DNA of 64,000 nt from Winogradskyella bathintestinalis. Lineage in GTDB: Bacteria; Bacteroidota; Bacteroidia; Flavobacteriales; Flavobacteriaceae. A model generated the notes under the pieces. That model made no database searches. It saw only the letters and a program-made list of their open reading frames with translations, and was not told the origin of the DNA. The stretch covers positions 1,116,001 to 1,180,000 of the forward strand of contig NZ_JASDDK010000001.1 in the NCBI RefSeq assembly GCF_030407435.1. Direction: 5' to 3'. This document shows, in pieces, positions 18,891-27,329 of this stretch. How positions within the stretch are numbered: position 1 is the first letter of the stretch; each line of letters starts with the position of its first letter. Position numbers and translations under genes: made by a program.

Positions 18891-20021
18891 TTGAATCTTA
18901 AATCTAAAACATATCGATTCATATTATCAGGTGGCGGCACAGGGGGACACATCTATCCTGCGGTAGCTATAGCGGACGAATTAAAGTTGCGCCATCCTGA
19001 TGCAGAATTCTTGTTTGTTGGTGCTTCCGACCGTATGGAAATGGATAAAGTGCCACAAGCGGGCTATAAAATTGAAGGCTTATGGATTTCAGGTATTCAG
19101 CGCAAATTGACGTTGAGGAATTTAGCATTTCCGTTTAAGTTAATAAGCAGTTTATTACGGTCAAGAAAAATTGTAAATGCATTTAAACCAGATGTGGTTA
19201 TTGGAACTGGAGGTTTTGCAAGTGGCCCCTTATTGCAAGTAGCGTCTTCGAAAGGCATTCCTAGTTTAATACAAGAACAGAATTCGTTTCCGGGAATCAC
19301 AAACAAGTTATTAGGCAAAAAAGTAAATACCATTTGTGTGGCTTATGAAGGGTTGGAAAAATTCTTCCCAAAAGATAAAATTAAACTAACGGGAAACCCA
19401 ATTCGAAAGGATTTATTAGACGTTAAGAATAAAAAAATAGAAGGTAAAGACGCTTTCGCATTAAAGCATGATAAAAAAACACTTTTAGTTTTAGGTGGAA
19501 GTTTAGGAGCGCGACGCATCAACCAATTAATTGAAGCGAATATTACATTTTTTGAAGCTCAAAATGTCGAAGTCATCTGGCAGTGTGGAAAGTTATATTT
19601 CGATCAGTATAAGAAACACAATACCTTAAAAAATGTGCAAATTCACGCTTTTTTAAATCAGATGGATTTGGCTTATGCAGCGGCAGATGTTATCATTTCT
19701 AGAGCGGGCGCGATTTCGGTCTCAGAATTATGCATCGTTGGTAAACCTGTGGTTTTTATTCCGTCACCAAATGTGGCTGAAGACCATCAAACAAAAAATG
19801 CAAAATCGGTTGCAGATAAAAATGCGGCAATCTTAATACGAGAACAAGATTTAGATACTGATTTTCAAAATGAATTTTCTCAATTGATTATTGATCAAAT
19901 AAAGCAAGAGGAATTAAGTGAAAACATCAAAGCTTTGGCTTTAGTAAATGCCACGAATGCTATTGTGGATGAGGTTGAAAAACTATTACAAAAGAACCCA
20001 ACGTACAATTCCTATAAATAA
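18891..20021 (+). CDS. murG: Lipid II synthase MurG
   Basis: MurG transfers GlcNAc from UDP-GlcNAc to lipid I at the inner face of the membrane (GT28). The diagnostic N-terminal loop [11 protein letters not shown] is at residues 14-24, and the second loop [10 protein letters not shown] is near residue 203. The C-terminal donor site ([17 protein letters not shown]) and [14 protein letters not shown] are present. It starts at TTG 18891 ([16 protein letters not shown]), preceded by AAGAGGGAA; no suitable ATG exists. At 376 residues it is slightly longer than average. A 106-base spacer separates it from ftsW. Confidence 0.95.
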   Translation: MNLKSKTYRFILSGGGTGGHIYPAVAIADELKLRHPDAEFLFVGASDRMEMDKVPQAGYKIEGLWISGIQRKLTLRNLAFPFKLISSLLRSRKIVNAFKPDVVIGTGGFASGPLLQVASSKGIPSLIQEQNSFPGITNKLLGKKVNTICVAYEGLEKFFPKDKIKLTGNPIRKDLLDVKNKKIEGKDAFALKHDKKTLLVLGGSLGARRINQLIEANITFFEAQNVEVIWQCGKLYFDQYKKHNTLKNVQIHAFLNQMDLAYAAADVIISRAGAISVSELCIVGKPVVFIPSPNVAEDHQTKNAKSVADKNAAILIREQDLDTDFQNEFSQLIIDQIKQEELSENIKALALVNATNAIVDEVEKLLQKNPTYNSYK

Positions 20022-20050
20022 GATATTGAAGCAGAGAACGCCAAAAATAA

Positions 20051-21454
20051 ATGAGCAGAAATAGAGAACATATAAGCAACAATGAGGAGGTCCTTTCTAA
20101 TGGGAAGGATTTAGGGTGGGCTTTTTCTTCCGTCTATTTTATCGGCATCGGAGGCATTGGTATGAGTGCTATTGCACGTTATTTTGTGGCCAACGGCAAA
20201 CAGGTCGCTGGCTATGACAAAACACCAACCGAAATTACAAAATCACTTGAAGGTTTAGGAGTTCAAATCCATTTTAAAGATAATATTCAAAAGGTATCAA
20301 AAGAATTTTTAAATTCTGAGCATACGCTAGTGGTATACACTCCAGCTATTCCAAAAAATCATTCCGAATTTAATTATTTTAAGGACAACAACTTTAAAGT
20401 ACTTAAACGTGCTGTGGTTTTAGGAGAAATCACAAAACAAACCTTTTGTTTAGCGGTAGCAGGAACCCATGGTAAAACTACTACAACTAGTATATTAGGA
20501 CATTTGCTAAAAGTGTGCAATGTACCTATGACGGCATTTTTGGGTGGTATTAGTGAAAATTATGATTCCAATTTAATATTAAATGGCACTGAAGTAACCG
20601 TGGTGGAAGCCGATGAATTTGATCGTTCATTTTTAACCTTATCTCCAGATTTGGCCTGCATCACGTCAATGGATGCTGATCATTTAGATATTTATGGTAA
20701 TGCTGACGAATTGATTAAAACCTTCAAGGATTTTTCAGAATGTATAGAGCCAAATGGCAAGTTGTTTGTTAGAAACGGATTGCCATTAAAAGGCATCACT
20801 TACGGCATTGAAGATGATTCAGATTATAGCGCACAAAACATTTCTATTGAAAATGGTAGTTATATATTCGATATAAAAACACCAGCAGGAATTCATAAAA
20901 ATTATAAATTTAGTTTACCAGGAAGACATAATTTATCTAACGCTATTAGTGCATTTGCAATGGCAGCAGAATATGGTTGTCCTTATGAGGAACTCGCTAA
21001 AGGCTTGGAGTCTTATAAGGGAGTAAAACGCAGATTTACCTATCAAATAAAAGCTGAAGATTTTGTTTTTATAGACGATTACGCACATCATCCTGAAGAA
21101 ATCAAGGCAGTACATCAAGCGGTTAGAGAAATGTATCCTCACAAAAAAGTGTTGGCTATTTTTCAACCCCACTTATTCAGTAGAACCAAAGATTTTGTGA
21201 GTGAATTTGCAGAAACTCTATCAAAATTCGATGAAATATTGTTGTTGGATATTTATCCAGCTCGAGAATTACCCATCGAAGGAGTGACATCCGAATGGTT
21301 GTTAGATAAGATTGAAAATTCGAATAAAAAATTAATTCAAAAGTCAGAAATAATCAATGAAATTAAAAACTCTAACGCGCAAATCGTTTTAACTATTGGA
21401 GCGGGTGATATTGGAGCTGAAGTTCAACATATAAAAGAAGCGTTTCATGATTAA
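20051..21454 (+). CDS. murC: UDP-MurNAc:L-alanine ligase with N-terminal extension
   Basis: MurC attaches L-alanine to UDP-MurNAc, the first step of stem-peptide assembly. Motifs seen are VYFIGIGGIGMSA (UDP site), VAGTHGKTTT (ATP loop) and DDYAHHPEEI. Relatives usually begin about 8 residues before VYFIG. This protein has 27 (MSRNREHISNNEEVLSNGK...), encoded partly by the short repeat shared with murD. The nearest alternative ATG is out of frame, so the extension is probably translated. The 3' end overlaps ftsQ by 8 bases. Confidence 0.94.
   Translation: MSRNREHISNNEEVLSNGKDLGWAFSSVYFIGIGGIGMSAIARYFVANGKQVAGYDKTPTEITKSLEGLGVQIHFKDNIQKVSKEFLNSEHTLVVYTPAIPKNHSEFNYFKDNNFKVLKRAVVLGEITKQTFCLAVAGTHGKTTTTSILGHLLKVCNVPMTAFLGGISENYDSNLILNGTEVTVVEADEFDRSFLTLSPDLACITSMDADHLDIYGNADELIKTFKDFSECIEPNGKLFVRNGLPLKGITYGIEDDSDYSAQNISIENGSYIFDIKTPAGIHKNYKFSLPGRHNLSNAISAFAMAAEYGCPYEELAKGLESYKGVKRRFTYQIKAEDFVFIDDYAHHPEEIKAVHQAVREMYPHKKVLAIFQPHLFSRTKDFVSEFAETLSKFDEILLLDIYPARELPIEGVTSEWLLDKIENSNKKLIQKSEIINEIKNSNAQIVLTIGAGDIGAEVQHIKEAFHD
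20083..20125 (+). repeat. Short palindromic repeat inside the 5' end of murC
   Basis: TGAGGAGGTCC is identical to 16044-16054 in murD. It is followed by an imperfect stem (TCCTTTC / GGGAAGGA) and TTAGGGTGGGCTTTT. Such stem-plus-GGGTGGGCTTTT units look like short dispersed Flavobacteriia repeats. A weaker relative may lie upstream of engB (7738-7762). Confidence 0.5.
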
Positions 21455-22169
21455 GGTGAATTATAACTATATCAAAATCATAGGTTTATTTGTTGTAGTG
21501 ATCTTTTTGTTTGCGTTTTCTAATGAGCGAAATAAAACAAGAATCGTTGGTGAACCGAATATAAAATTTCTAGGAGAAAACAAATTGTTTATAACAGATG
21601 TTAATGTTAGTAAATTGTTAATACAAAATCTAGAACCAGTTTCGAAACAGCCTAAAGAAATTATAGATTTGAACAAATTGGAATTTGCCCTGAATTCTAA
21701 TCCAATGATAAAGCAAGCGGAAGTGTTCATGTCAGTAAATGGAAGGCTTTCGGCTGAAATTGAACAAAAGCGACCTATCGCAAGAGTGCACACAAAAGCA
21801 TCGTATTATATTGATGATGAAGGAGGATTTATGCCGTTGTCTTATAATTATGCTGCAAGAGTGCCACTCGTTACCGGAAATATTGAGAAAAATAAGCTCG
21901 AAACAGTCTTTCAATTTGCAAAAATTGTGGATGAAGATGATTTCTTAAAAAAGCATATTATTGAGATTCGTCAAAACGACGATAATACCATTGATTTTAA
22001 AATTCGAAAAAGTGACTTCACAGTTCATGTTGGAACTTTGAATCAACTCGAAAAAAAGTTAAACAATTTTAAGGCGTTTTATCAAAAGGCTTTAAAAGAC
22101 CAGATTTTAGATAACTATACATTGGTGAATTTAAAATTTGATAAACAAGTTATTTGTACCAAAAAATAA
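21447..22169 (+). CDS. ftsQ: FtsQ-like cell division protein
   Basis: This 240-residue bitopic protein has a short cytoplasmic N-terminus and one transmembrane helix (about 8-26, IIGLFVVVIFLFAF). Its periplasmic part contains a POTRA-like segment (residues about 45-115, LFITDVNVSKLLIQNL...) and an FtsQ-type beta domain. Position between murC and ftsA supports FtsQ/DivIB identity, since the sequence itself is weakly conserved in Bacteroidota. It links cytoplasmic FtsA/FtsZ to the periplasmic FtsL-FtsWI complex. It overlaps murC by 8 bases and ends 3 bases before ftsA, so translation is probably coupled. Confidence 0.88.
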   Translation: MIKVNYNYIKIIGLFVVVIFLFAFSNERNKTRIVGEPNIKFLGENKLFITDVNVSKLLIQNLEPVSKQPKEIIDLNKLEFALNSNPMIKQAEVFMSVNGRLSAEIEQKRPIARVHTKASYYIDDEGGFMPLSYNYAARVPLVTGNIEKNKLETVFQFAKIVDEDDFLKKHIIEIRQNDDNTIDFKIRKSDFTVHVGTLNQLEKKLNNFKAFYQKALKDQILDNYTLVNLKFDKQVICTKK

Positions 22170-22172
22170 ACT

Positions 22173-23504
22173 ATGGACAAACAAAATATTTCGGTAGGTC
22201 TAGATATAGGAACCACAAAAATTGTGGCCATGATTGGTCGCAAAAACGAATACGATAAAGTAGAAATCTTAGGTTTGGGTAAAGCCAAAAGTATGGGTGT
22301 GCATCGTGGTGTGGTTAATAATATTACCCAAACGATTCAGTCCATTCAGCAAGCAGTTCAAGAAGCTGAAGCTGCAGCATCCGAGAAAATCGAAGATGTC
22401 ACGGTTGGTATCGCAGGTCAGCATATTCGTAGTTTACAGCATAGCGATTATATTACGCGCCCCAATTCAGATATGGTGATCGATGAAGAAGATATTGATC
22501 GCTTAATCAATCAGGTGCATAAATTGGTGATGCTTCCGGGAGAGGAAATTATCCATGTATTGCCACAAGAATTCAAGATTGATGGCCAAGCAGAAATTAA
22601 AGAGCCGATTGGAATGTATGGCGGACGATTAGAAGCTAATTTTCATGTTGTCGTCGGTCAGGTGTCTTCTATTAGAAATGTTGGTCGTTGCATTAAAAGT
22701 GCCGGATTAACACTCGAAGGAATCACGCTAGAACCGTTGGCTTCCGCAAATGCGGTTTTAAGTCAAGAAGAAAAGGAAGCTGGTGTTGCGCTGATTGATA
22801 TTGGAGGTGGAACAACCGATTTAGCGGTATTTAAGGATGGTATTATTCGCCATACAGCCGTCATTCCTTTTGGTGGTGGTGTTATTACCGAAGATATCAA
22901 AGAAGGCTGTTCTATAATTGAAAAGCAAGCAGAACTGTTAAAAGTGAAATTTGGTTCGGCATGGCCAGGAGAAAATAAAGATAACGAAATTGTATCTATA
23001 CCAGGGTTAAGAGGAAGAGAGCCAAAAGAAATTACGTTGAAAAATTTGTCTAAAATTATCCACGCCAGAGTCGTGGAAATTATAGAGCAAGTTTACGTAG
23101 AAATTAAAAATTACGGACACGAAGAACAAAAGAAAAAGCTGATTGGTGGCATTGTGTTAACAGGCGGTGGAAGTCAGTTAAAACACTTAAAGCAATTAGT
23201 AGAATATATTACAGGCATGGATACCAGAATTGGTTATCCTAATGAGCATTTGGCTGGAGATAGCGATGAAGATATTGCAAGTCCGCTGTTTGCTACAGCC
23301 GTTGGTCTGGTAATGGATGGCTTAAAGCGTCAAGAACGTAAAAAAGCAGAAGCCATTGAAGAGGAAGAAATAATTGAAAATGAAGCGGAGGAATTATCAG
23401 AGCCAGAAATTGAAGTGAGAATAGAAGAAAAAGTAAAAGAGCGGCGTTCGTTTTTAGATAAGTTAACGGAACGCGTAAAGGATTTTTTAGATAATGCAGA
23501 ATAA
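22173..23504 (+). CDS. ftsA: Cell division protein FtsA
   Basis: FtsA is the actin-like ATPase that tethers FtsZ to the membrane. The phosphate-1 motif is VGLDIGTTKIVAMIG (residues 8-22), phosphate-2 is IDIGGGTTDLAVF near residue 205, and the adenosine motif is VLTGGGSQLKHL. The C-terminus has an acidic linker (EEEEIIENEAEELSEPE) and ends in an amphipathic helix (RRSFLDKLTERVKDFLDN), the expected membrane-targeting sequence. The 443-residue length is normal for the phylum. Confidence 0.96.
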   Translation: MDKQNISVGLDIGTTKIVAMIGRKNEYDKVEILGLGKAKSMGVHRGVVNNITQTIQSIQQAVQEAEAAASEKIEDVTVGIAGQHIRSLQHSDYITRPNSDMVIDEEDIDRLINQVHKLVMLPGEEIIHVLPQEFKIDGQAEIKEPIGMYGGRLEANFHVVVGQVSSIRNVGRCIKSAGLTLEGITLEPLASANAVLSQEEKEAGVALIDIGGGTTDLAVFKDGIIRHTAVIPFGGGVITEDIKEGCSIIEKQAELLKVKFGSAWPGENKDNEIVSIPGLRGREPKEITLKNLSKIIHARVVEIIEQVYVEIKNYGHEEQKKKLIGGIVLTGGGSQLKHLKQLVEYITGMDTRIGYPNEHLAGDSDEDIASPLFATAVGLVMDGLKRQERKKAEAIEEEEIIENEAEELSEPEIEVRIEEKVKERRSFLDKLTERVKDFLDNAE

Positions 23505-23618
23505 TAGCAAGTAGAGATAGCTCACAAGCTGTATTTACTGCGAATTATCTGCAGATGCGAAGCGCATAACGATTAAAATCCATAATTAAAAAGAATAAAA
23601 ATTGAAAATTCATAAATC

Positions 23619-25562
23619 ATGAGTAATAGCAACGAATTTGGAAATATTTCATTTGATTTGCCTAAACATAAATCAAACGTCATCAAAGTAATTGGTGTTG
23701 GTGGAGGTGGTAGTAATGCCATCAATCACATGTTTCAGCAAGGCATTAAAGGCGTTGATTTTGTAATCTGTAATACAGATTCACAAGCCCTTCAAAGTAG
23801 TGGTGTTCCCAATAAAATACAATTAGGAGTAGCCTTAACCGAAGGTTTAGGGGCGGGAGCAAACCCAGATGTTGGTGAAGAAGCTGCAATAGAAAGTTTA
23901 GAAGACATTCGCCGAATGTTAGACACCAATACCAAAATGATCTTCATTACTGCAGGAATGGGTGGTGGAACAGGAACTGGAGCTGCACCAATCATTGCGA
24001 AAATGGCGAAAGAGCTCGATATTCTTACGGTCGGAATCGTAACGATGCCATTTCAGTTTGAAGGTAAAATGCGTAATGCGCAAGCCCAACGCGGTATTGA
24101 AAAACTACGTTCTCATGTAGATTCATTAGTGGTGATTAACAATAATAAGCTTCGTGAAGTTTACGGAAATCTTGGTTTCAAAGCCGGTTTCTCTAAGGCG
24201 GATGAGGTATTATCCACAGCATCTCGAGGGATTGCAGAAGTTATTACGCACCACTACACGCAAAATATTGATTTACGTGATGCTAAGACTGTTTTAAGCA
24301 ATAGTGGAACGGCGATTATGGGTTCTGCTACGGCTTCTGGTCAGACTAGAGCACAAGAAGCTATTATGAGCGCCTTAGATTCGCCATTACTGAATGATAA
24401 TAAAATCACGGGAGCTAAAAACGTATTGTTGCTAATCGTTTCTGGATCTCAAGAAATTACTATTGATGAAATTGGAGAAATCAATGATCATATTCAAAAT
24501 GAAGCAGGTCATGGAGCTAACATAATTATGGGTGTTGGTGAAGATGACGATTTACAAGAATCTATTTCGGTAACAATCATTGCGACGGGTTTTGATTTAG
24601 ACCAACAGAATGAAATTTCAAATACAGAAACTAAGAAGGTTGTTCATGCTTTAGAGGAAGTACCAGAACCAACCATCAATACGCCTGTTAAAGATCCAGC
24701 GATTATCACACCAGATATTGTTTTAGAAGAAAAAAAGGAAGCACCAATTGTGCGCCATACGCTTATTGAAGATGAAGCAGAGCCTATGAAGCCTAAATCT
24801 AAAGTTGATGAAAATAAAGGCACCGATTTAATAGCGACGACCGATTTTTTGAAAAACATGAATGTTGTTTACGATGAAGTTCTAGACAAAAAGCCAGAAC
24901 CTTTAATAAAGCCAGAAGATTTTGTAATTACACCGATTGTCAATAAGGCCGAACCAATTGAAGAAATTCAAGAGGAGCAAATAACGTTCTCATTCGATTT
25001 ACCGTTAGCAAATAAAAAGCCTGAGCAAGACGTTGAAAAACCAAAAGCAGAAGAAGATAAAATGTTTTTTAGTTTAGAGGAAGATGTTAAAGATATTGAT
25101 GTAAATCAACCTGTTGAAATTATTTCTGTAACTGAAATAAATGAAAAAGGAGAAAAGCGTTATGCTTTAGATGATTTTGAAACGTTTGAATCTTCGATTA
25201 ATACTAAAAAGGAAAGAACAGAAGTGAAAGAAGAAGTTGTTTTTGAGAAGAAAACGATATCAAGAGAAGAGCCTGTTGAAGCACCAGATGAAATTGACCC
25301 AATGAATAGTCCAATTTCAGAAATGTTGATTGCTCGTGCAGATGAGCGCAGAAGAAAAATGAAAGATTTTAATTATAAGTTTAATGATGCTAATGTAAAT
25401 GAAATTGAAAAAGTACCTGCTTACAAACGACAAGGAGTAAACCTAGAAGATGCTCAGCACTCTTCTGAAACCAAAGCTTCTAGAATGTCTGTCGGAAAAG
25501 ATGAGAATGACGACATTCAGTTAAGAAGCAATAATTCATTTTTACACGATAATGTAGATTAA
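23619..25562 (+). CDS. ftsZ: Cell division protein FtsZ with long C-terminal region
   Basis: FtsZ is the tubulin-like GTPase that forms the division ring. The N-terminal GTP-binding domain has GGGGSNAINHM near residue 28 and the tubulin signature GGGTGTGAAP near residue 112. The GTPase core ends around residue 325. The remaining roughly 320 residues are a Glu/Lys/Pro-rich, probably disordered linker with several short conserved-looking patches. The protein ends in a basic segment (ARADERRRKMKDFNYKF) and a short tail. At 647 residues it is far longer than E. coli FtsZ (383), a known trend in Bacteroidota. A 114-base spacer precedes it and a terminator follows. Confidence 0.97.
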   Translation: MSNSNEFGNISFDLPKHKSNVIKVIGVGGGGSNAINHMFQQGIKGVDFVICNTDSQALQSSGVPNKIQLGVALTEGLGAGANPDVGEEAAIESLEDIRRMLDTNTKMIFITAGMGGGTGTGAAPIIAKMAKELDILTVGIVTMPFQFEGKMRNAQAQRGIEKLRSHVDSLVVINNNKLREVYGNLGFKAGFSKADEVLSTASRGIAEVITHHYTQNIDLRDAKTVLSNSGTAIMGSATASGQTRAQEAIMSALDSPLLNDNKITGAKNVLLLIVSGSQEITIDEIGEINDHIQNEAGHGANIIMGVGEDDDLQESISVTIIATGFDLDQQNEISNTETKKVVHALEEVPEPTINTPVKDPAIITPDIVLEEKKEAPIVRHTLIEDEAEPMKPKSKVDENKGTDLIATTDFLKNMNVVYDEVLDKKPEPLIKPEDFVITPIVNKAEPIEEIQEEQITFSFDLPLANKKPEQDVEKPKAEEDKMFFSLEEDVKDIDVNQPVEIISVTEINEKGEKRYALDDFETFESSINTKKERTEVKEEVVFEKKTISREEPVEAPDEIDPMNSPISEMLIARADERRRKMKDFNYKFNDANVNEIEKVPAYKRQGVNLEDAQHSSETKASRMSVGKDENDDIQLRSNNSFLHDNVD

Positions 25563-25598
25563 TAGCAAGTTTTATTTGTTGTGTTAAACACCATGTCG

Positions 25599-25638
25599 AG
25601 CCCAAAAAGTCACCAATCCTTTTTGGGCTTTTGTATAT
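25599..25638 (+). terminator. Rho-independent terminator after ftsZ
   Basis: AGCCCAAAAAG (25599-25609) pairs perfectly with CTTTTTGGGCT (25619-25629), followed by a T-rich run. It marks the end of the dcw transcript. Confidence 0.85.
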
Positions 25639-25690
25639 ATTAATTTTAATGTTGGGGTGAATAGTAGTGAAAGTCTTAGGAAACTTTTAC

Positions 25691-25698
25691 TATCTTTG
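25691..25698 (+). promoter_or_regulatory. Candidate -7 element for yqeY
   Basis: TATCTTTG matches the Bacteroidota -7 consensus and lies 25 bases before the yqeY ATG. No TTG is seen at the usual -33 distance. Confidence 0.45.
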
Positions 25699-25723
25699 CA
25701 ATTCTTAAAAATAGAATAGAACT

Positions 25724-26170
25724 ATGGGCTTACAAGCTGAAGTGATGACTGCCATGAAAACAGCAATGAAAGAAAAAGATCAAACGGCTTTAGCTGCTTT
25801 GCGTGCTGTAAAATCGGAACTATTATTAGCTAAAACGTCAGGTAGTAGTGAAGATTTAACGGAAGAGGAAGAAATAAAAATCTTATCGAAGTTAGTAAAA
25901 CAACGTAAAGATAGTGCGGCTATATTTGCAGAACAAAACCGAACAGATTTGGCAGAGCCAGAATTGGCACAAGCAACAATTATTAGTCAGTTTTTACCTG
26001 AGCAACTTTCAGAAGAGAAAATTACAGTCGAAATTATGAAAACAATTGCAGCTGTAGGAGCAGAAGGTATGAAGGATATGGGTAAAGTAATGGGATTAGT
26101 TAATAAGAAATTAGCAGGACAAGCCGATGGTAAAACGATTTCAAAAATTGTAAAAGCTAAATTGTCTTAA
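25724..26170 (+). CDS. yqeY: YqeY/GatB C-terminal-domain-like protein
   Basis: This 148-residue helical protein belongs to the YqeY family, which resembles the tail domain of the GatB subunit of tRNA-dependent amidotransferase and may bind tRNA. The conserved N-terminal pattern (KEKDQTALAALRAVKSEL) and the central EEEIKILSKLVKQRKDS and C-terminal MGKVMGLVNKKLAGQADG segments are clear. Length is typical. It has its own promoter-like box and ends 38 bases before a tRNA gene. The physiological role of the family is not settled. In many Bacteroidota it follows ftsZ, as here. Confidence 0.92.
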   Translation: MGLQAEVMTAMKTAMKEKDQTALAALRAVKSELLLAKTSGSSEDLTEEEEIKILSKLVKQRKDSAAIFAEQNRTDLAEPELAQATIISQFLPEQLSEEKITVEIMKTIAAVGAEGMKDMGKVMGLVNKKLAGQADGKTISKIVKAKLS

Positions 26171-26208
26171 ATATAATATTAGTAATATCTGCTTTCTCAG
26201 GTATTTAT

Positions 26209-26282
26209 GGCTGCGTAGTTCAACTGGATAGAATATCAGATTTCGGCTCTGAGGGTTGGGGGTTCGAATCCCTTCGCGGTCA
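26209..26282 (+). tRNA. tRNA-Arg (anticodon TCG)
   Basis: The cloverleaf can be folded by eye. The acceptor stem GGCTGCG pairs with CGCGGTC, the D arm lies at 26218-26234, and the anticodon stem TCAGA/TCTGA encloses the loop TTTCGGC with anticodon TCG at 26243-26245. The T arm is GGGGG-TTCGAAT-CCCTT. The discriminator base is A at 26282. CCA is not encoded. It would read CGA and probably other CGN arginine codons. Confidence 0.95.
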
Positions 26283-26290
26283 CGAATAAA

Positions 26291-26346
26291 TTAAAAAGCT
26301 GTACGTCAAATCAAGCGCGCTCGAATTTGTAAGTACAGCTTTTTAA
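26291..26346 (+). terminator. Long hairpin after tRNA-Arg
   Basis: TTAAAAAGCTGTAC (26291-26304) and GTACAGCTTTTTAA (26333-26346) form a perfect 14-bp stem with a 28-base loop, 8 bases after the tRNA. The T-run in the right arm suits a terminator. The right arm also belongs to the first copy of the 108-base repeat. Confidence 0.6.
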
Positions 26347-26518
26347 TTTTCAAAGCGGAGCTTTATGGAATGCGCAACAATTCCATAAAACTACGATGTG
26401 TTTTTTTTAATTGATGCGCTAATCACGCTTGAATTTGTAAATACAGCTTTTTAATTTTCAAAGCGGAGCTTTAAGGGATGCGTGACAATTCCTTAAAATT
26501 ACGATGTGTTTTTTTAAA
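26321..26518 (+). repeat. 108-base tandem repeat with conserved inner hairpin
   Basis: Two copies start at 26321 and 26429 (period 108). Each contains ATTTGTAAnTACAGCTTTTTAA, CAAAGCGGAGCTTTA, an inner hairpin and ACGATGTGTTTTTTT. The hairpin arms are TTTATGGAAT/ATTCCATAAA in copy 1 and TTTAAGGGAT/ATTCCTTAAA in copy 2. The T-to-A change in one arm is matched by A-to-T in the other. Confidence 0.8.
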
Positions 26519-26624
26519 CTATTTTGCAGCGAAGGTCGAGATGAACTTTATACTTCGCACAGCAATCTCATTTTAGTCTGAGTAAATAAAGTGGAGAGAG
26601 AAAAATGAGCGAAGTGATGAGAGG

Positions 26625-27329
26625 CTAATTATTTTTTTTTCGTTTCCGCTTATCCCAATATACATACAGACCAAAAGCAATAAGACAGACAACAGAACCC
26701 CAAAGTAAACCAGATTTTAAGCGTTCTGTGCTTTCACCCACAATGGCTATAAATATGGTTAACGGTAAAATGCCGATAAGCGTTGCGCCGATAAATCTCC
26801 AATAGCCCATTTTAAGCATACCACCAACAAAGCTGATAGCATCATTAGATAAAAAAGGATTTAATCGTGTTACAATTACAGCCCAAAAGCCATAATGATC
26901 AATAAACGATTCTATTTTATCTTCTGTCTTTTGTCCCAATAATTTTAGAACAATATTTTTTCCGAAATAATTACCAATTATATAACCAACAGTGGAGGCT
27001 GAGAATACAGCAGCTAAAATAATAAGACTTCCCCAAATAGGACCATAAGCCAAAATAGAAACCACCATGAGCAAGACGGTAGGAATAATAATCAAGAACA
27101 TCTGCACAATCATAGCTAGAATGAGCACCACAGGACCAAGCCAGCCAAAACCATTAACCCATTCTGAAATGCGCTGTTCGTCATCGCTAGTTAAGACTTG
27201 CCACGCATTGTCCATAAATTGCTGAACATCGGTGACTAAAAAGTAACTAGCTACAATACCTGCTAATAAAGCTATTGAAATGTAAACGGGCCATTTGTTC
27301 TTAGAAACATTTTGGTTGTTTTTAGTCAT
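26625..27329 (-). CDS. TVP38/TMEM64 (VTT/DedA-like) membrane protein
   Basis: This 234-residue inner-membrane protein has about six hydrophobic segments and the VTT-domain pattern: a re-entrant region with PTVLLMVVSILAYGPIWGS, then VGYIIGNYFGKN, and FWAVIVTRLNPFLSNDAISF. The last matches the family motif containing Arg and Pro that is shared with DedA proteins. Members are linked to lipid scrambling or undecaprenyl-phosphate handling, but the substrate here is unknown. The C-terminus is very basic (WDKRKRKKNN). Its ATG overlaps the stop codon of the upstream SdiA-regulated-like gene (TAATG), so the two are probably translationally coupled. Confidence 0.88.
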   Translation of the reverse strand: MTKNNQNVSKNKWPVYISIALLAGIVASYFLVTDVQQFMDNAWQVLTSDDEQRISEWVNGFGWLGPVVLILAMIVQMFLIIIPTVLLMVVSILAYGPIWGSLIILAAVFSASTVGYIIGNYFGKNIVLKLLGQKTEDKIESFIDHYGFWAVIVTRLNPFLSNDAISFVGGMLKMGYWRFIGATLIGILPLTIFIAIVGESTERLKSGLLWGSVVCLIAFGLYVYWDKRKRKKNN

